Shown here: positions 9,801 to 35,854 of the stretch, in pieces
Numbering within the stretch: the stretch's first letter is position 1
Layout: each line of letters begins with the position of its first letter
NCBI GenBank assembly: GCA_950097015.1
Contig: CATNEN010000039.1
Span: forward strand, 2,864,001 to 2,928,000
Reading direction: 5' to 3'
Source of the DNA: Macrostomum hystrix
Taxonomy: Eukaryota > Platyhelminthes > Macrostomidae
Length of the DNA stretch: 64,000 nucleotides
Notes under the pieces: generated by a model
What the model was told of the DNA's origin: nothing
The model's input: the letters and a program-made list of their open reading frames with translations, nothing else
Database searches by the model: none
Position numbers and translations under genes: made by a program

Positions 9801-12055
9801 ATGCTTTGATCCTCGTCAACTGCTTCATGCATGGGCCGTAATTTACTTGCTTGTATTTTTGCATAGCCATCGGTGGCAGTCTGTACAAGAACAGATTTGG
9901 CACCAATTCAAATTTCGACAATTTAACGCAGGAAACTAGTGGATTTCCGCAATCGGTTCTGCGTCTTCCGTTTTTTATACAACAAATCTAATTCGAAGAT
10001 GATTGTTTTAAAGTTGCGGCCACCAGAAAATAGCATCGAACATTCCTTAGCTAAATTAAAATATACCTTATATATTAATCAATTCCACATTTTATACAAT
10101 GTTTCTCGTTTTTGCGCTAAAAACACCCACGATAAATACATTTTTAAACAAATTTCTGAGATTTTTTTTTATTATTTAGATCGTATTTTCCTGAAATTCT
10201 TGTGTGTGGGTTTTAACTCCCTTATATTTCCCCAGCACAATGTCCGGGGTGAGCCTGACGAGTTTTCCGCGTGTTTAACTGTCCACGTGAGTCGATATTT
10301 GAGCAGACTGGAGAGCAAGACTGCGGGAAGAAAAACAAGGAAAGGGAATGTGGGAGATTACCTCGTATCTGCTGCTCCGGCGCTCAGCTCTGCCAATCAA
10401 TCCTGCTGGGAAAATTGTCTAGTTCTTTAGCGACGCGAACCCTGGCGCTGAGTAGAGACACGGAGCTTAGAGAGGGAGCTGCGGACTTGGCCCAGTCTGA
10501 GTATCTCTTTGATAATTAGCAGGGCTTTGCGTACAACTCGTTAGTAGACTGGAGGATGCGGACATCGACCCTCCTCTATCCGGGCTTTCAGCTCCTCCTT
10601 CTGCAGTCGCTTTGTCTCCATGCCAGTCCAAAGTTGCGTGATTTTGAGCACACCACATTTGAGCCGCTCGCTCTTGAACTGAAGGGAGTTTTTATGAATA
10701 AAAAAGTGTTGGCTGAGGCCACAGATCCGCATTGGAGATGGCCATTGCCCAGGCTGTGCTAACAAAAGTCTGGAAACTGGAAACCGAAGCGGACCTCCGG
10801 CAATAGTACCGCCCACCAACCAATGCCCCACGGGAAGGCCCCACTTTCTCAGCTTAGCCCGATCCGGCCTACTCCCCTTTTCCCCTGAGGGGAGACGGAA
10901 GCTGGGGGGAAGCGGGAGCTGAGGCTGAGGCGGGACTTGGCAAGGAGCCAAAAAATCGAGTCGCTCGCCAGCTCGATCGTGACTTTCTGCCCTTGTGCTC
11001 GATTCGCCCGCCAGCAGCGACTTCCTGTTTGCGGAGCGCTTGTCAGCGACTGTGAGCAGTAGCAGCTCATGCACTCCAGCTGATGGCCTGAATTCGCTGC
11101 TAAAATGTTTGCTGGTGAAGTATTACTGACTGAAGATTTGATGAGTGCGCCCGGATTTTAGAGGCATGAAGCAGTAGTGGATTGGATAAAAGTGCATTTG
11201 TTACCTGTAGAGAAGGTGAAGCCTGCCTATGTCAAACATGTTTCTGATACTCGTAGTTACTGGCGAATGGCAAGCTATTCCCTGTTTAATTCCTGGCTGA
11301 TATTACTCAGTGCAGGCGTCCATCAGATTCTCTTTGACCAAATAGGGCCACATTCTGATCTCTTCCCAATACTTCTCGTCCAATGACATGCCGTTTGGCA
11401 GCGATCTTGTGACTGCAGCCACCCCACCTCCGCGTGCTCCACCGGCCCAAAGAATTCGAACCAAGGTACTCTGTTGGGATGACAGGACTGCAAGTCGAAG
11501 TTCAGCTGTTCTCAGATTCACCATGCAGAGCTGTCGCTCTCTAATATCTGCTCAAATGTGACAATGAGACTCAGCAACACTGCCGCAGGAACTTTCAGGA
11601 CAAGTTTTGGTTAGAGATCACCGCTACACCCGCCTACCCAGCTGCACTGAGGATGGCTAGCCGCGCTGATTCAATTAGGCTCAAACATTTTGCTTACCTG
11701 TCCGTTGCTTCAGGTGTCATCTGAAACAGACGACGTGAGTACTTTATCTCTGATGCTTGAAAGTTGCTGGTATGCTCTTCGATCTGGGATTTCGAAATGC
11801 TCATCTAATTATGCAAATTCTTGTATTCTAGACCAGTGTTGTTTGGCCATGAAAGACGAAATATATATTAGTTGAGTTTGCTTTGACTTTCTTCAGATGC
11901 CTCAGTTTAACTCATCCCTGAAGTCATTCTTTCAATATGATGCTTCATTATATTCTGCTTGGGCGGCTAAAAGTTGAAAAATTACGCAAAACATAATCTT
12001 TTGAGTAGCATGGTTGGAATGTTAAAAAATTTTCGTAAAACGATTTTTCAGTGCC
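9801..12055. other. Intergenic stretch downstream of the hydrolase gene
   Basis: The first part (9830-10240) is AT-rich and is probably hydrolase 3' UTR and flank. The region 10240-11100 is GC-richer with long open frames but no recognisable protein. One weak exon candidate at 11303-11524 is listed separately. I see no RNA gene or array before 12056. Confidence 0.4.
11303..11524 (-). CDS. Possible small exon, unrecognised
   Basis: The ATG at 11524 opens a 73-codon frame. Its first half is rich in Arg, Ala, Leu and Ser with no acidic residue after position 8, and resembles a mitochondrial presequence. The second half (MSLDEKYWEEIRMWPYLVK) looks like a folded-protein sequence. A GAGTAAT at the end could be a stop or a weak donor (GTAATA). 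I tried joining it to the open frame at 10541-10680 (FKSERLKCGVLKITQLW) but the phase does not fit. No family was recognised; it may be chance. Confidence 0.2.
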   Translation of the reverse strand: MVNLRTAELRLAVLSSQQSTLVRILWAGGARGGGVAAVTRSLPNGMSLDEKYWEEIRMWPYLVKENLMDACTE

Positions 12056-12297
12056 TCTGAACCTTCAAGACCTCCAATCCTTCAGGATCTCCATTCTTCA
12101 GGATCTCCAATCCTTCAGGATCTCCAATCCTTGAGGACCTCCAATCCTTCAGGACCTCCAATCCTTCAGGATCTCCATTCTTCAGGACCTCCAATCCTTC
12201 AGGATCTCCAATCCTTGAGGACCTCCAATCCTTCAGGACCTCCAATCCTTCAGGACCCCAATCCTTCAGGACCTCCAATCCTTCAGGACCCATAGTT
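12056..12297. repeat. 17-bp minisatellite
   Basis: About 13 units are related to CCTTCAGGACCTCCAAT, with ATCTCC and TTGAGG variants. The array lies between the hydrolase and DYRK1 genes, with no gene attached. Confidence 0.9.
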
Positions 12298-12780
12298 CAT
12301 CCCAGATCCTATTGTTGAAACCCAGACCCCATCGCTTAATCCCAGATGCCATTGGTTAATCCTGGATCATCTTCGTTAGTCCCGGAACCCAATTTTTTCC
12401 AAGATCCTATAGTGTATTCTCAGATCTCATTGTCTAATCCAAGATCATACTTTTTAAATCCCAGATCCCATTGTTTAACCCACATCCCAATGGGTATTTC
12501 CATAACCTATTGTATATTCCAATGCCCTATTATTTAATCGAGTATGCCATTGTTTAATCCCAAAACCCATTGCCTTATCCCAGATCCCATTGCATAATTC
12601 CGAATTTCCAGATCCCATCGGTTAATCTCAGATCTTAAATACTTAATCCCATTTTTTAATTCCGTGTTCCATTGGATAATCCTCGATCCCATTGTTAAAT
12701 CCCAGACCCCATTGCATAATTCCGAATTTCCAGATCCCATTAGTTAATCCCAGATCCCATTGTTTAGATCCGAAGGCCAG
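12298..12780. repeat. Degenerate 20-bp tandem repeat
   Basis: It directly follows the 17-bp array and is a run of diverged copies of CCCATTGTTTAATCCCAGAT. A 75-bp block containing CATAATTCCGAATTTCCAGA is duplicated (about 12590 and 12715), showing a second-level duplication. It looks older than its neighbour. Confidence 0.75.
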
Positions 12781-14005
12781 ATCCTTCAGTTTAGCTAAAA
12801 ACGCGTCTGATTATTAAATCCCGATTCAGCCCGAGGCACTCTCACGTGACCGACCCCTCGTCCTTGCTGCTCACACTGCACTAGTGCTCTGACCTGGCAC
12901 TGTCATTGCTAGTCGGGCACGCACTGAGTTCGCCTCGCCGAAAGTAGCATTTGCGTCAACTCCCGAACGTAAGTCAACAGAAACCAGATGTACTTTAAGC
13001 CCGGCAATGCCCCGCCCCGCTGGCCTGGGCGCGAACTGGGCTCGAAATAACAAGCTGGGTTGATTGGTCTCCCAGCTCCGCTGTTGTTACCCCCCTAGTT
13101 TCCTATTTTTTCCCGTTTCGTCTCTCCCCACATTTCCTCTCCCTACTCCCCATAGTTCGCTGGTTCCCTAACCGTTCAAAAATGTGCGAATTAAGCGCTG
13201 ACATTGTGGCTATACCTGGAGGCGTGAAATTGTATCAATTTAGCAGCAACTTGTGTCCAACTAATTCTGCTGTTTCCTACAGCTCTGCCGCGACATCCAG
13301 CATACGGTGGTAGCTGGTATCTGTGATTTCCTACAAGGCACTTCTCCGATCTGAAATTCCATCCTTTTGTGGCAGCAATGGCCGCAGATTTCAGGCCTTT
13401 GTATTTCTTTCCCCTTTTAGTTGTGCCTCATTGTATTGATATTTATTGCAGTCTGCTGCTTTCTCCCATTTGTTTTCCAGAAAATCCTCGCTCTATAAGA
13501 TCTCTACGGAATCATGCAGTCCGTTCTACCAATTAATTATCTATTCTCCCTTCCATAATCTATTCTATATTCCCATATTCTATACTACATTTCCATAATA
13601 TTCTACTCTCCCTTCCCGCAATCTATTCAGCCATATCCCATATCTCCCAACCACAATGTCCTTTATTCATGTACATTTTCAGGTTGTAAAACATTTCCGC
13701 TACCGCAATAAACTGAGCCAGCACAAGACCTGGTGGAGTTATCAAAGCCTCCAATGGGATATATTCTGAGGGCAATGTGTGCTGCTGTTGTGACGATAAA
13801 ATTTGCAGGGAATTCTACAAATAGACGAAGAAGATCATGGTACTAAAATGCGACCCTTCTCACCTTAGCTGCGGTTGTAAAACTTTTTTTACCAGAATTC
13901 CGCGATAGAATGGAGAAAATAAGTAGGATGTCAACTTTTTATAGGAAATCTCAATGCGCGAGATTTCGGTTCAGAGGCTAGGTTTAGAAGTCCATGTAAA
14001 GGAGG
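12781..14005. other. Intergenic stretch, nothing supported
   Basis: A mixture of short GC-rich and pyrimidine-rich segments (CCATATTC/CTATTC near 13540-13640). I see no coding exon, RNA gene or mobile element here. Confidence 0.4.
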
Positions 14006-14007
14006 GA

Positions 14008-14255
14008 TGAAGGATGGGATGGCGGAGTGTCGGTCTAGTGGTGGGGGTCACGCAGGATGGGACGGGGGAGTGTCGGTCTAGTGGTGGGGGTCACGCAGGA
14101 TGGGACGGGAGAGTGTCGGTCTAGGGGTGGGGGTCACGCAGGATGGGACGGGGGAGTGTCAGTCTAGGGTTGGGGGTCACGCAGGATGGGACGGGGGAGT
14201 GTCAGTCTAGGGTTGGGGGTCACGCAGGATGGGACGGGGGAGTGTCGGTCTACCC
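14008..14255. repeat. 43-bp minisatellite
   Basis: About six units of 43 bp carry GTCGGTCTAGTGGTGGGGGT followed by CACGCAGGATGGGACGGGGG. Variants differ by AG/TA changes and are grouped, with neighbouring units most alike, as expected from local unit duplication. The array is purine-rich on the plus strand. Confidence 0.93.
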
Positions 14256-14889
14256 CCGTATAAGCCAAAGGGAAGTATTTTTAATGGAAAAAGACAAAAA
14301 CGAACTAAATTTGTGAAGCACCGATATGCCGAGTTAATAGTGGAATGGAAGAATCAGCAGAAGCAGCAGCAGCCTACTGCCGCATAGAGACACAGACGGC
14401 AACTGGGGATACAGACTGTCGGTTTGCCGGGACGGGGAAAAGTTCATGCTCGCTTCGATCAATGCGGAGCTCGCCGCAATTACAAATTCTGTACTTGCCC
14501 TGTGGGTAATATTTATATATTGATAGGCTACTATAAAGCATCATCTGGGATAGGGGAGGGGATGGGAGGCAGCAGACATGCGTGCATTATGCGCGGTCGG
14601 GCCGTAAAACAGACCATCCCAAACCCACTACAATGTCTCGCTTCCTCGTATGCGTGTGCAGCAGAATTTAATTCTTCTGCTTTCTTGAAGCAACTGCACA
14701 TTTGCAGGTGTTGCGAAGCAAACATTGCCCTTAGGGACATTGTGTGTCAGGGACTATTCGAAATTTAGAAGTGACACTTTGCATTAACCTCTAAAACTGG
14801 CCTCTGCCCAAAAACTGGGGGGTTCATTTTAGCGCTTTGAAGAGAAAAAAGTTTTCTGATGACTCGCAACGGACAGGCCAAGAATGGCA

Positions 14890-15168
14890 GGGGAAAGATG
14901 AGACTGGGTAGAGATGAGACTGGGGAGAGATGAGACTGGGGAGAGATGAGACTGGGGAGAGATGAGACTGGGGAGAGATGAGACTGGGGAGAGATGAGAC
15001 TGGGGAGAGATGAGACTGGGGAGAGATGAGACTGGGGAGAGATGAGACTGGGGAGAGATGAGACTGGGGAGAGATGAGACTGGGGAGAGATGAGACTGGG
15101 GAGAGATGAGATGAGACTGGGGAGAGATGAGACGCGGGAGAGATGAGACTGGGGAGAGATGAGATGGT
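14890..15168. repeat. 16-bp GAGATGAGACTGGGGA minisatellite upstream of DYRK1
   Basis: About 17 nearly identical 16-bp units, strongly purine on one strand. The same word, slightly diverged, forms the internal repeat of the hAT MITEs at 36955-37374 and 39965-40253. No hAT ends are visible around this copy. Confidence 0.95.
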
Positions 15169-16041
15169 GTTGGTATCCGAAAGGTAGGCCTGAAGGCTGT
15201 TTGCGCTCTTTAATCATCAGCTACATTGCAGTCCGCTGCATGAAAGTGCACGGTGTACTTTAAATTCAGCATACTTCCGCAGGCTCGGGTCTTCATCTCC
15301 AGGCTTCGCGCCTCCTCTAGCCAGACTGGCCATTCGGGCTCCCTGAAAGGAGAGGGCGAGAGAGCGGAGGGCGAGGGCCGGAGCGAAAGGGCGAGAGCGG
15401 AGAAGGAAACTCTGCGCCAGATGAGAGTGACCCCACTGCCGAGCCAGACTAACAATCGCTGAAGTCGGTAGGCCGCTCCCATTTTTGACGCCGCTACCGG
15501 GCACTTGCCCGCAGTTTGCAGCCGATTTCAGCCGACCCCGATCCTCTGCTTCTGGTCTCTCTATTCGCACCAGACCGCCTCAATTTCGGACTTGTTATTT
15601 GTTAGCGCGCCCAATCCGCCGTTCCCCATTTCCTCCCCTTATCCTCTCTCTCCTTTTCCTCCCGGACCCACCAGTTCGCGCGTTTCGCACGCAAACGCGC
15701 CGATCTGTGTCTCCCCGCCAGTCCCGAGCGTTCCTCTCCGGTCTCTATTACTAGTTTTTCTTTAGTTCTGTTGCGGCAGTCGAGAGCAAGCGGAGGAGGA
15801 GCATTAGACTTACTAATTTACATTTGCCAGGCTTTTCTCCGTCTGCACTCCGCAATTCGCACTCTCTCCCACCGCCACTGCTTCTGTTCCGTAGTCTATA
15901 GTCCTGTTAGAGTATTCAGTTTAGCGGGGGGAACTCGTCTGATCTCCCAGCTCTTCCGAGACACTTTCACCTACCGGACCACCCCGCTTGAACTTTGTCT
16001 GCGATCCACCAGGCGGACCAGAGCCCGGCCTACCCAGCCAC
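15169..16041 (+). promoter_or_regulatory. Probable DYRK1 promoter and 5' UTR region
   Basis: GC- and pyrimidine-rich DNA directly precedes the first DYRK1 ATG. It contains pyrimidine tracts (CCTCCCCTTATCCTCTCTC near 15632) and no TATA box I would defend. An open frame crosses part of it, but no conserved protein is encoded before 16042. The assignment rests only on position and composition. Confidence 0.3.
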
Positions 16042-30420
<14,379 letters not shown>

Positions 30421-31505
30421 TTGACGGCACCCCGGCTCCCCTCTGCCTCCGCCCTTTTCTCCCCAATCGCAACGCGGCGGGAAGCTGCATTCAAGGTGTT
30501 TTCTGTGTTGTCGTACCTTTGCCTCGTCCTAAGGTCCTGAAATCCCCAGCTCGTCTTTTATTGTGCTTCATTTTGGACTTTTTGCGCTCTTCCCTAATTT
30601 GTGTTTGCACAAAGACCTGCCTCGCTTTTTTATAAGCCAGTGGATGAGAATTTTCTAGGGCTTGATTGGCTAGAGCTTTGATGAGCTTTGATGACGCAGC
30701 CCGATCGATGCGTCCAATCCGAATTCGACCTAATAGTTCAAACCTAGTTCTTCGCTATTTATTGCTTGCTGTTCAGTCAGCTGTCCTAGGAATTCTAGGC
30801 ATTATGTGATGAAGCGAGCAGGTTTTGTGTTGCGAACAGCAGCCAGTGCGTCTCCACCTGTGTGAGTGGACTCGATGTCCCTCTGTTGTCCAATATGTAC
30901 AGTACAGTATCAGTGCAGCTCGTGTTTTGTTGTTTCATCGCTTGTACTACTAACTATGAAACAATACTAATGATACAGTATGTAGCATTGCAGACAAGCT
31001 TTCATTTGGCATATTTTGCTGACCAAAAATTCTGATGCAGCTATCCCGGCTCGGATGTTAGATGCAGCTCGAATGCACTTTAAGCGCCCCAAACACACAC
31101 ACACGAGAGGGTAGAGCAATATCCAGCAGGGAACACAGTTGAGGTTCGGCGATACAATCATTGATTGATTTCATTTCGCGCCCGATGTATTAGCTGCCGT
31201 CTCGCCCAAACCACGCTCGATGCTATTTTTTGTTCTATTCACAGCGTTTTCCACTCCTTGTAATTAGTTTTTCGTGTGTCTGTTCTTTCCGTTCGGAATT
31301 GCACTTCAATTCGCGTTTTTTGTTTCTTTGTATCCGCAAGTCCGGAGTATTTTTAGTTCACTCCACTGCACTGCTAGCATCGGACTGCTCGTCCCGGTCG
31401 GTTAGTTTATGTCGGATGATAAGTGAGACCCTGAGATGTCCGATTTTTTGTCTCTGCTTCCAAAAGCAGTGACCAAAAAGGAATTTACCTACCACTTCCC
31501 AATCT
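30421..31505 (+). other. DYRK1 3' flank, probable 3' UTR
   Basis: This follows the DYRK1 stop codon at 30418-30420. I see no coding exon and no convincing AATAAA close to the stop, so the polyadenylation site cannot be placed. Confidence 0.35.
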
Positions 31506-31507
31506 GA

Positions 31508-32168
31508 GCGATCCAGGGTTTTAGAGCCAGAGCAGACCCTGTACCCATTCAATCCAGGGTTTTAGAGCCAGTGCTGACCCTGTACCCATTCAATCCAGGG
31601 TTTTAGAGCCAGTGCTGACCCTGTACCCATTCAATCCAGGGTTTTAGAGCCAGTGCTGACCCTGTACCCATTCAATCCAGGGTTTTAGAGCCAGTGCTGA
31701 CCCTGTACCCATTCAATCCAGGGTTTTAGAGCCAGTGCTGACCCTGTACCCATTCAATCCAGGGTTTTAGAGCCAGTGCTCACCCTGTACCCATTCAATC
31801 CAGGGTTTTAGAGCCAGTGTTGACCCTGTACCCCTTCCTCAGCGCTTTTCAATCCAGGGTTTTAGAGCCAGTGTTGACCCTGTACCCATTCAATCCAGGG
31901 TTTTAGAGCCAGTGCTGACCCTGTACCCATTCAATCCAGGGTTTTAGAGCCAGTGTTGACCCTGTACCCCTTCCTCAGCGCTTTTCAATCCAGGGTTTTA
32001 GAGCCAGTGTTGACCCTGTACCCCTTCCTCAGCGCTTTTCAATCCAGGGTTTTAGAGCCAGTGTTGACCCTGTACCCCTTCCTCAGCGCTTTTCAATCCA
32101 GGGTTTTAGAGCCAGTGTTGACCCTGTACCCCTTCCTCAGCGCTTTTCAATCCAGGGTTTTAGAGCCC
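31508..32168. repeat. 41/54-bp minisatellite downstream of DYRK1
   Basis: About 14 units start with AATCCAGGGTTTTAGAGCCA. Most are 41 bp and end in GTACCCATTC; five are 54 bp because they end in CCCCTTCCTCAGCGCTTTTC instead. The long units are mostly consecutive at the right end, showing block amplification of the variant. Confidence 0.96.
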
Positions 32169-34960
32169 CTGCCGACCTCTATCTATTTCCAAGCTGTGGA
32201 ATCCCGGATTTTCACTCTGAAGCTCACACATGCTCGTAAGATTAATTAATCGCTATTTTTCGGTCATCGGTAGCTACTTGTGTCAATGGAGTTATGGGAT
32301 TAATGATGGCTGCTTCAACCTCATCGATGACGAGCTCTTTATTATCTAATTTGTGTGGTCTTGGTTATGCTAGTGGGTAGTATCCAACTGACTGCCAATA
32401 TAAAGTGCGATACGATTGTATTGCTGTTCAATAGTTTCTTGCGGCGAATAATTTATTGTCCCAGCACTTTGTGCCAGGCGCGCGGAAGCCTTCCTGGCAC
32501 GTGTATTATAGAGTATTATATTTTTTTAATCATTATTTTACCTCTATTGCCTGGGTGTTTGAGGGCGCTCTAGCAGCGTAGGTTAAATTGCGAGCAAGTC
32601 GCAAACATATATTATATAGACAAGTCTTTGTTCTGTTTAGTGTTTCAATCTGTTTTACTCTTTGAACTTTTGTTTTATTATTGTTCGTTTGCTTTTTGCC
32701 TATTTCGTGTATCCGTTAATTTTGGATGTTTCCTTTCTCTTCAAACTGTGTGATGGTTCCGTTCCCTAACCTTCCAGGCTCAATAAGCAATGCCACATAT
32801 AGCCTACATTAATTAGAAGCTCGCGAGACCATGTGATTGCAGACTCAGACTTAAAAACTACAATAGTTATTTAGTTATTCTCGGTAGCTTAAGTCACTAT
32901 TAAATCAGACCAATCATTAGGGATATATGAGCAACTTTTGGTTCCTTTGGCAACAGGCACACTTTATGCCGCTATTGCATGAAATGGCTGTCACGTGACG
33001 TCTTCACCACGTAAGCACCACATGCTGATCGGCCTTGAGATTCTAAAAATAGCCCCCCTAGTACTGCTTTAACTCCCGTCGCAGACAAAGGACAAAGATA
33101 TTAATCTGTTTGTTAATAGATTAGTAAAACCTTAGTACCTTGGTTTATAGGTTCAACAGAGAATTTGGTTAGTAAAATATTCTTAATGCTAATAGCGGCA
33201 TGTTTCATCCCAGATTATTGGAAGTCCAGTTCATTTCTCGTATTTTTGTAAGTGCCGGGATTATTATGCTGTACAGTCAGCCTATGGAGTAGTAGTGAGC
33301 GATCTATTTTATCAATGTTGCTCTCTAAATGTTTTTATTTTAAATTTCAGCGATCATATGCACATATATATATATATATTATATTTAAATGCATAAATAA
33401 ATATATACATAATAGCATATGAATATAAATATATTCTTACGCTCCCAATCCAGTTGAATGTTTTGGATATTGGAAATTCGCACCTGCATTGTGCCTTTGT
33501 GTCACTGTATTCTGTAGGATAACATTCTGGATCATCATAAATATTGTACCGTTCGATATTCGCTAACAGCAAAGATTATATAACCACTAATATACTATAT
33601 TATCTATGGCCAAGAGTAGCGGTGACCAATCTGAGCAAAGACAGCAGCGACACCTGCTTTCAAAAACCCAAATTTCAAGTCGCCGATGAATGTGAAATGG
33701 GTTGTGAATTCATGCTTGTAAAATTAAGAGATTATATGATATTTGGGGAGTTGAAATCCGTCGGCTGAGGAATGTGAAATTTAGGGGAAGCGAAACGCCC
33801 CTTGGTAGTTCCACAGCAAGTTGCGCGACAAGTTTAGAACTTGTCCGTTTAGAACTTAGCCGTCAGTTGCTTTTACTAAGGTACGAGTATATCAATCTCG
33901 AAAAGCATTTGATCTGCACGCAAAAGAGTTTGCCAATAGACTTAACAATACGAGCTAGCCATATACTTGTATATTCCATTTAGCCGAGGGAATCAGTTAA
34001 GATGGCAATGAATTACATCATTTTGGAGGGGCATTTTGGCGGTCTACTAATGAAGGCCAAATTTCGCACGCCTTAAATGTCTATGGCTATGACTTGGTGT
34101 ATCTGTCTTGCCAAATGTCCATGACTTTGGGCCATAGACATTGGATCGTGAACCATCGTATTGCTGCACTCTATCGCTGAATTATTGTTGCTCGCTTTAA
34201 CTGTCTATGGCTCAAATCATCGCCCAAAATCTAATGTTTATGACCACGGGCTCCGCACACCTTCGGTCAAAAACATTGTTGCACCTATCAGCTATGTTGC
34301 TGCATGGTAGTTCTGGGCAGCTGTAACTACTGTTACAGATAGCGATGGATGGCGCGGCATCTCAGACTGCAGTTACTGTGGCTGTCTGGAGAGGTGCAAA
34401 TGTTTGTCTTGGCAAATTGGTTTCCCCACTTGTATTACCTGCAGATTTTAATACTAAAGAGTCGTCCTGTGCAGTTTCTGCTTGCGCGAAGAAAGAATAA
34501 CAAGTTGATTGCTGAGTTCTTCTCATTTATCTTCTGCCTCTTACCCGGGTCTCAACGGGCCAAGAAACGAGTGTGCAGACAATAATGCCACACTGTGTGT
34601 TGCATAGGTTTAGCGATTGTAAGCTCGGAGTTAAACTGAGATACAATGAACTGCTGAGATTGTGCAATAAAAAACATAAGGCGGAGCAAATATTCTGCAG
34701 ATGCCGCTAAAACTAGCACTGAATTGGGTCTCAAATCCTTCAACCGCTGCGCTTTGCAATTTGCCAGATCAACTCGTGTGGCTAAATTGATTGAAACTGC
34801 TCAAAATCTGCCGCGAGATGTCGCTGATGCACTTTGACGAAGCGCGTAAGCTTTCTTAATTCTGAATTTCGTATGAAGAAGGTACGTATGAAATGCGATA
34901 GAATACACCTGGGTGAACTGATGTATTAAGGAATTAAGGGTTTTGCTCAAGAAACGACAA
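32169..34960. other. AT-rich intergenic region
   Basis: No gene is supported. There is a short (TA)n/ATATAT tract near 33365-33385 and otherwise unique AT-rich DNA. Open frames here are short and without recognisable features. Confidence 0.45.
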
Positions 34961-34964
34961 GTTT

Positions 34965-35060
34965 GTCTCCCCTTGGCTGAAATCGAACTCCCGACCTATC
35001 GGTCAATAGTCTGAAAACCCTCACCACCTGGACTTAGCTCCTTGTCGTCCAGGACTTGCA
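34965..35060 (-). mobile_element. tRNA-derived SINE head (family 2)
   Basis: On the minus strand, TAAGTCCAGGTGG (A-box-like) precedes GGTCGGGAGTTCGATTTC (B-box-like). The 14-base GGTCGGGAGTTCGA is shared exactly with the copy at 2941-3045, and the stretch between the boxes keeps TTGAC at the same place. Ends are not defined. Confidence 0.5.
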
Positions 35061-35854
35061 CGACCCGAGTGAGCATGACTGCTTTCTACATGTATCTGCA
35101 GTATAGTCTCAAAAGCCGTTGAGCTAATAATATTTTTCCGTCTCACTTTCCAACACGGCAACGGGAGCTGCATCGGATAGTATTTTGTTTTAAGTTACAA
35201 CTTCGAATAACTTTACTGCTCCTATATTTTGCAAGCGCTAAAAACGTTCAATTACTAGATTAAGCTAGAAGAAGAAAACACAGATTAAGGTAAAGAACGG
35301 TACAGATCTTGATCTATAGATTTGCATCCGCATGCAAATTCATAGTTGCACCTGTGCGAAGCAAGCTTAAGAAAGTCAGAGCTGATGAATGTACCTATAT
35401 GCATACAATTTGCCACCTGCAGTGCACACGTGAATCTATCTTTTCCATTTCTAGAGTTATAATAGAAGCGTAGTGGAGCCACTAAAAAGCGATTAAGAAC
35501 AAGCGACGGCCCCATAAACAGAGCAGGTTTGCGCCCTCCAATTTCAGTTTAACTTAAATTCTCTGAAATTTCTTTTTTTAATAACTCGTTTCAACTAAAT
35601 GAGCATCTGTGGGTTCTTCTGACATCAAGGTGCAAAGACTGAGGGAGGTGGGCAAGGCGAGCGGCATGTTTCTCAGGTATAATATAACACAATGTGGTGT
35701 ACGACCCATCCACTGCATTGAAGTTGCTGTTCTGTTTACCGTGGAATGAAAGGCAGTTATGTAAATGCGAATTCCATAAATAGGTATTGCAAGCAAATGA
35801 GAGGGCTTGGGACACTGAGAAAAGTAGGTATTCAGTGAGCGGCCTCCTTCCAAC
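35061..35854. other. Upstream flank of the EF-hand gene
   Basis: No exon is supported. The promoter of the EF-hand gene is likely here. No core-promoter motif is convincing. Confidence 0.35.

Noticed and set aside
10541-11074. 177-codon minus-strand frame
   Set aside because: No domain was recognised, composition is biased, and the only exon-like part (FKSERLKCGVLK) cannot be joined in phase to the candidate exon at 11303-11524.
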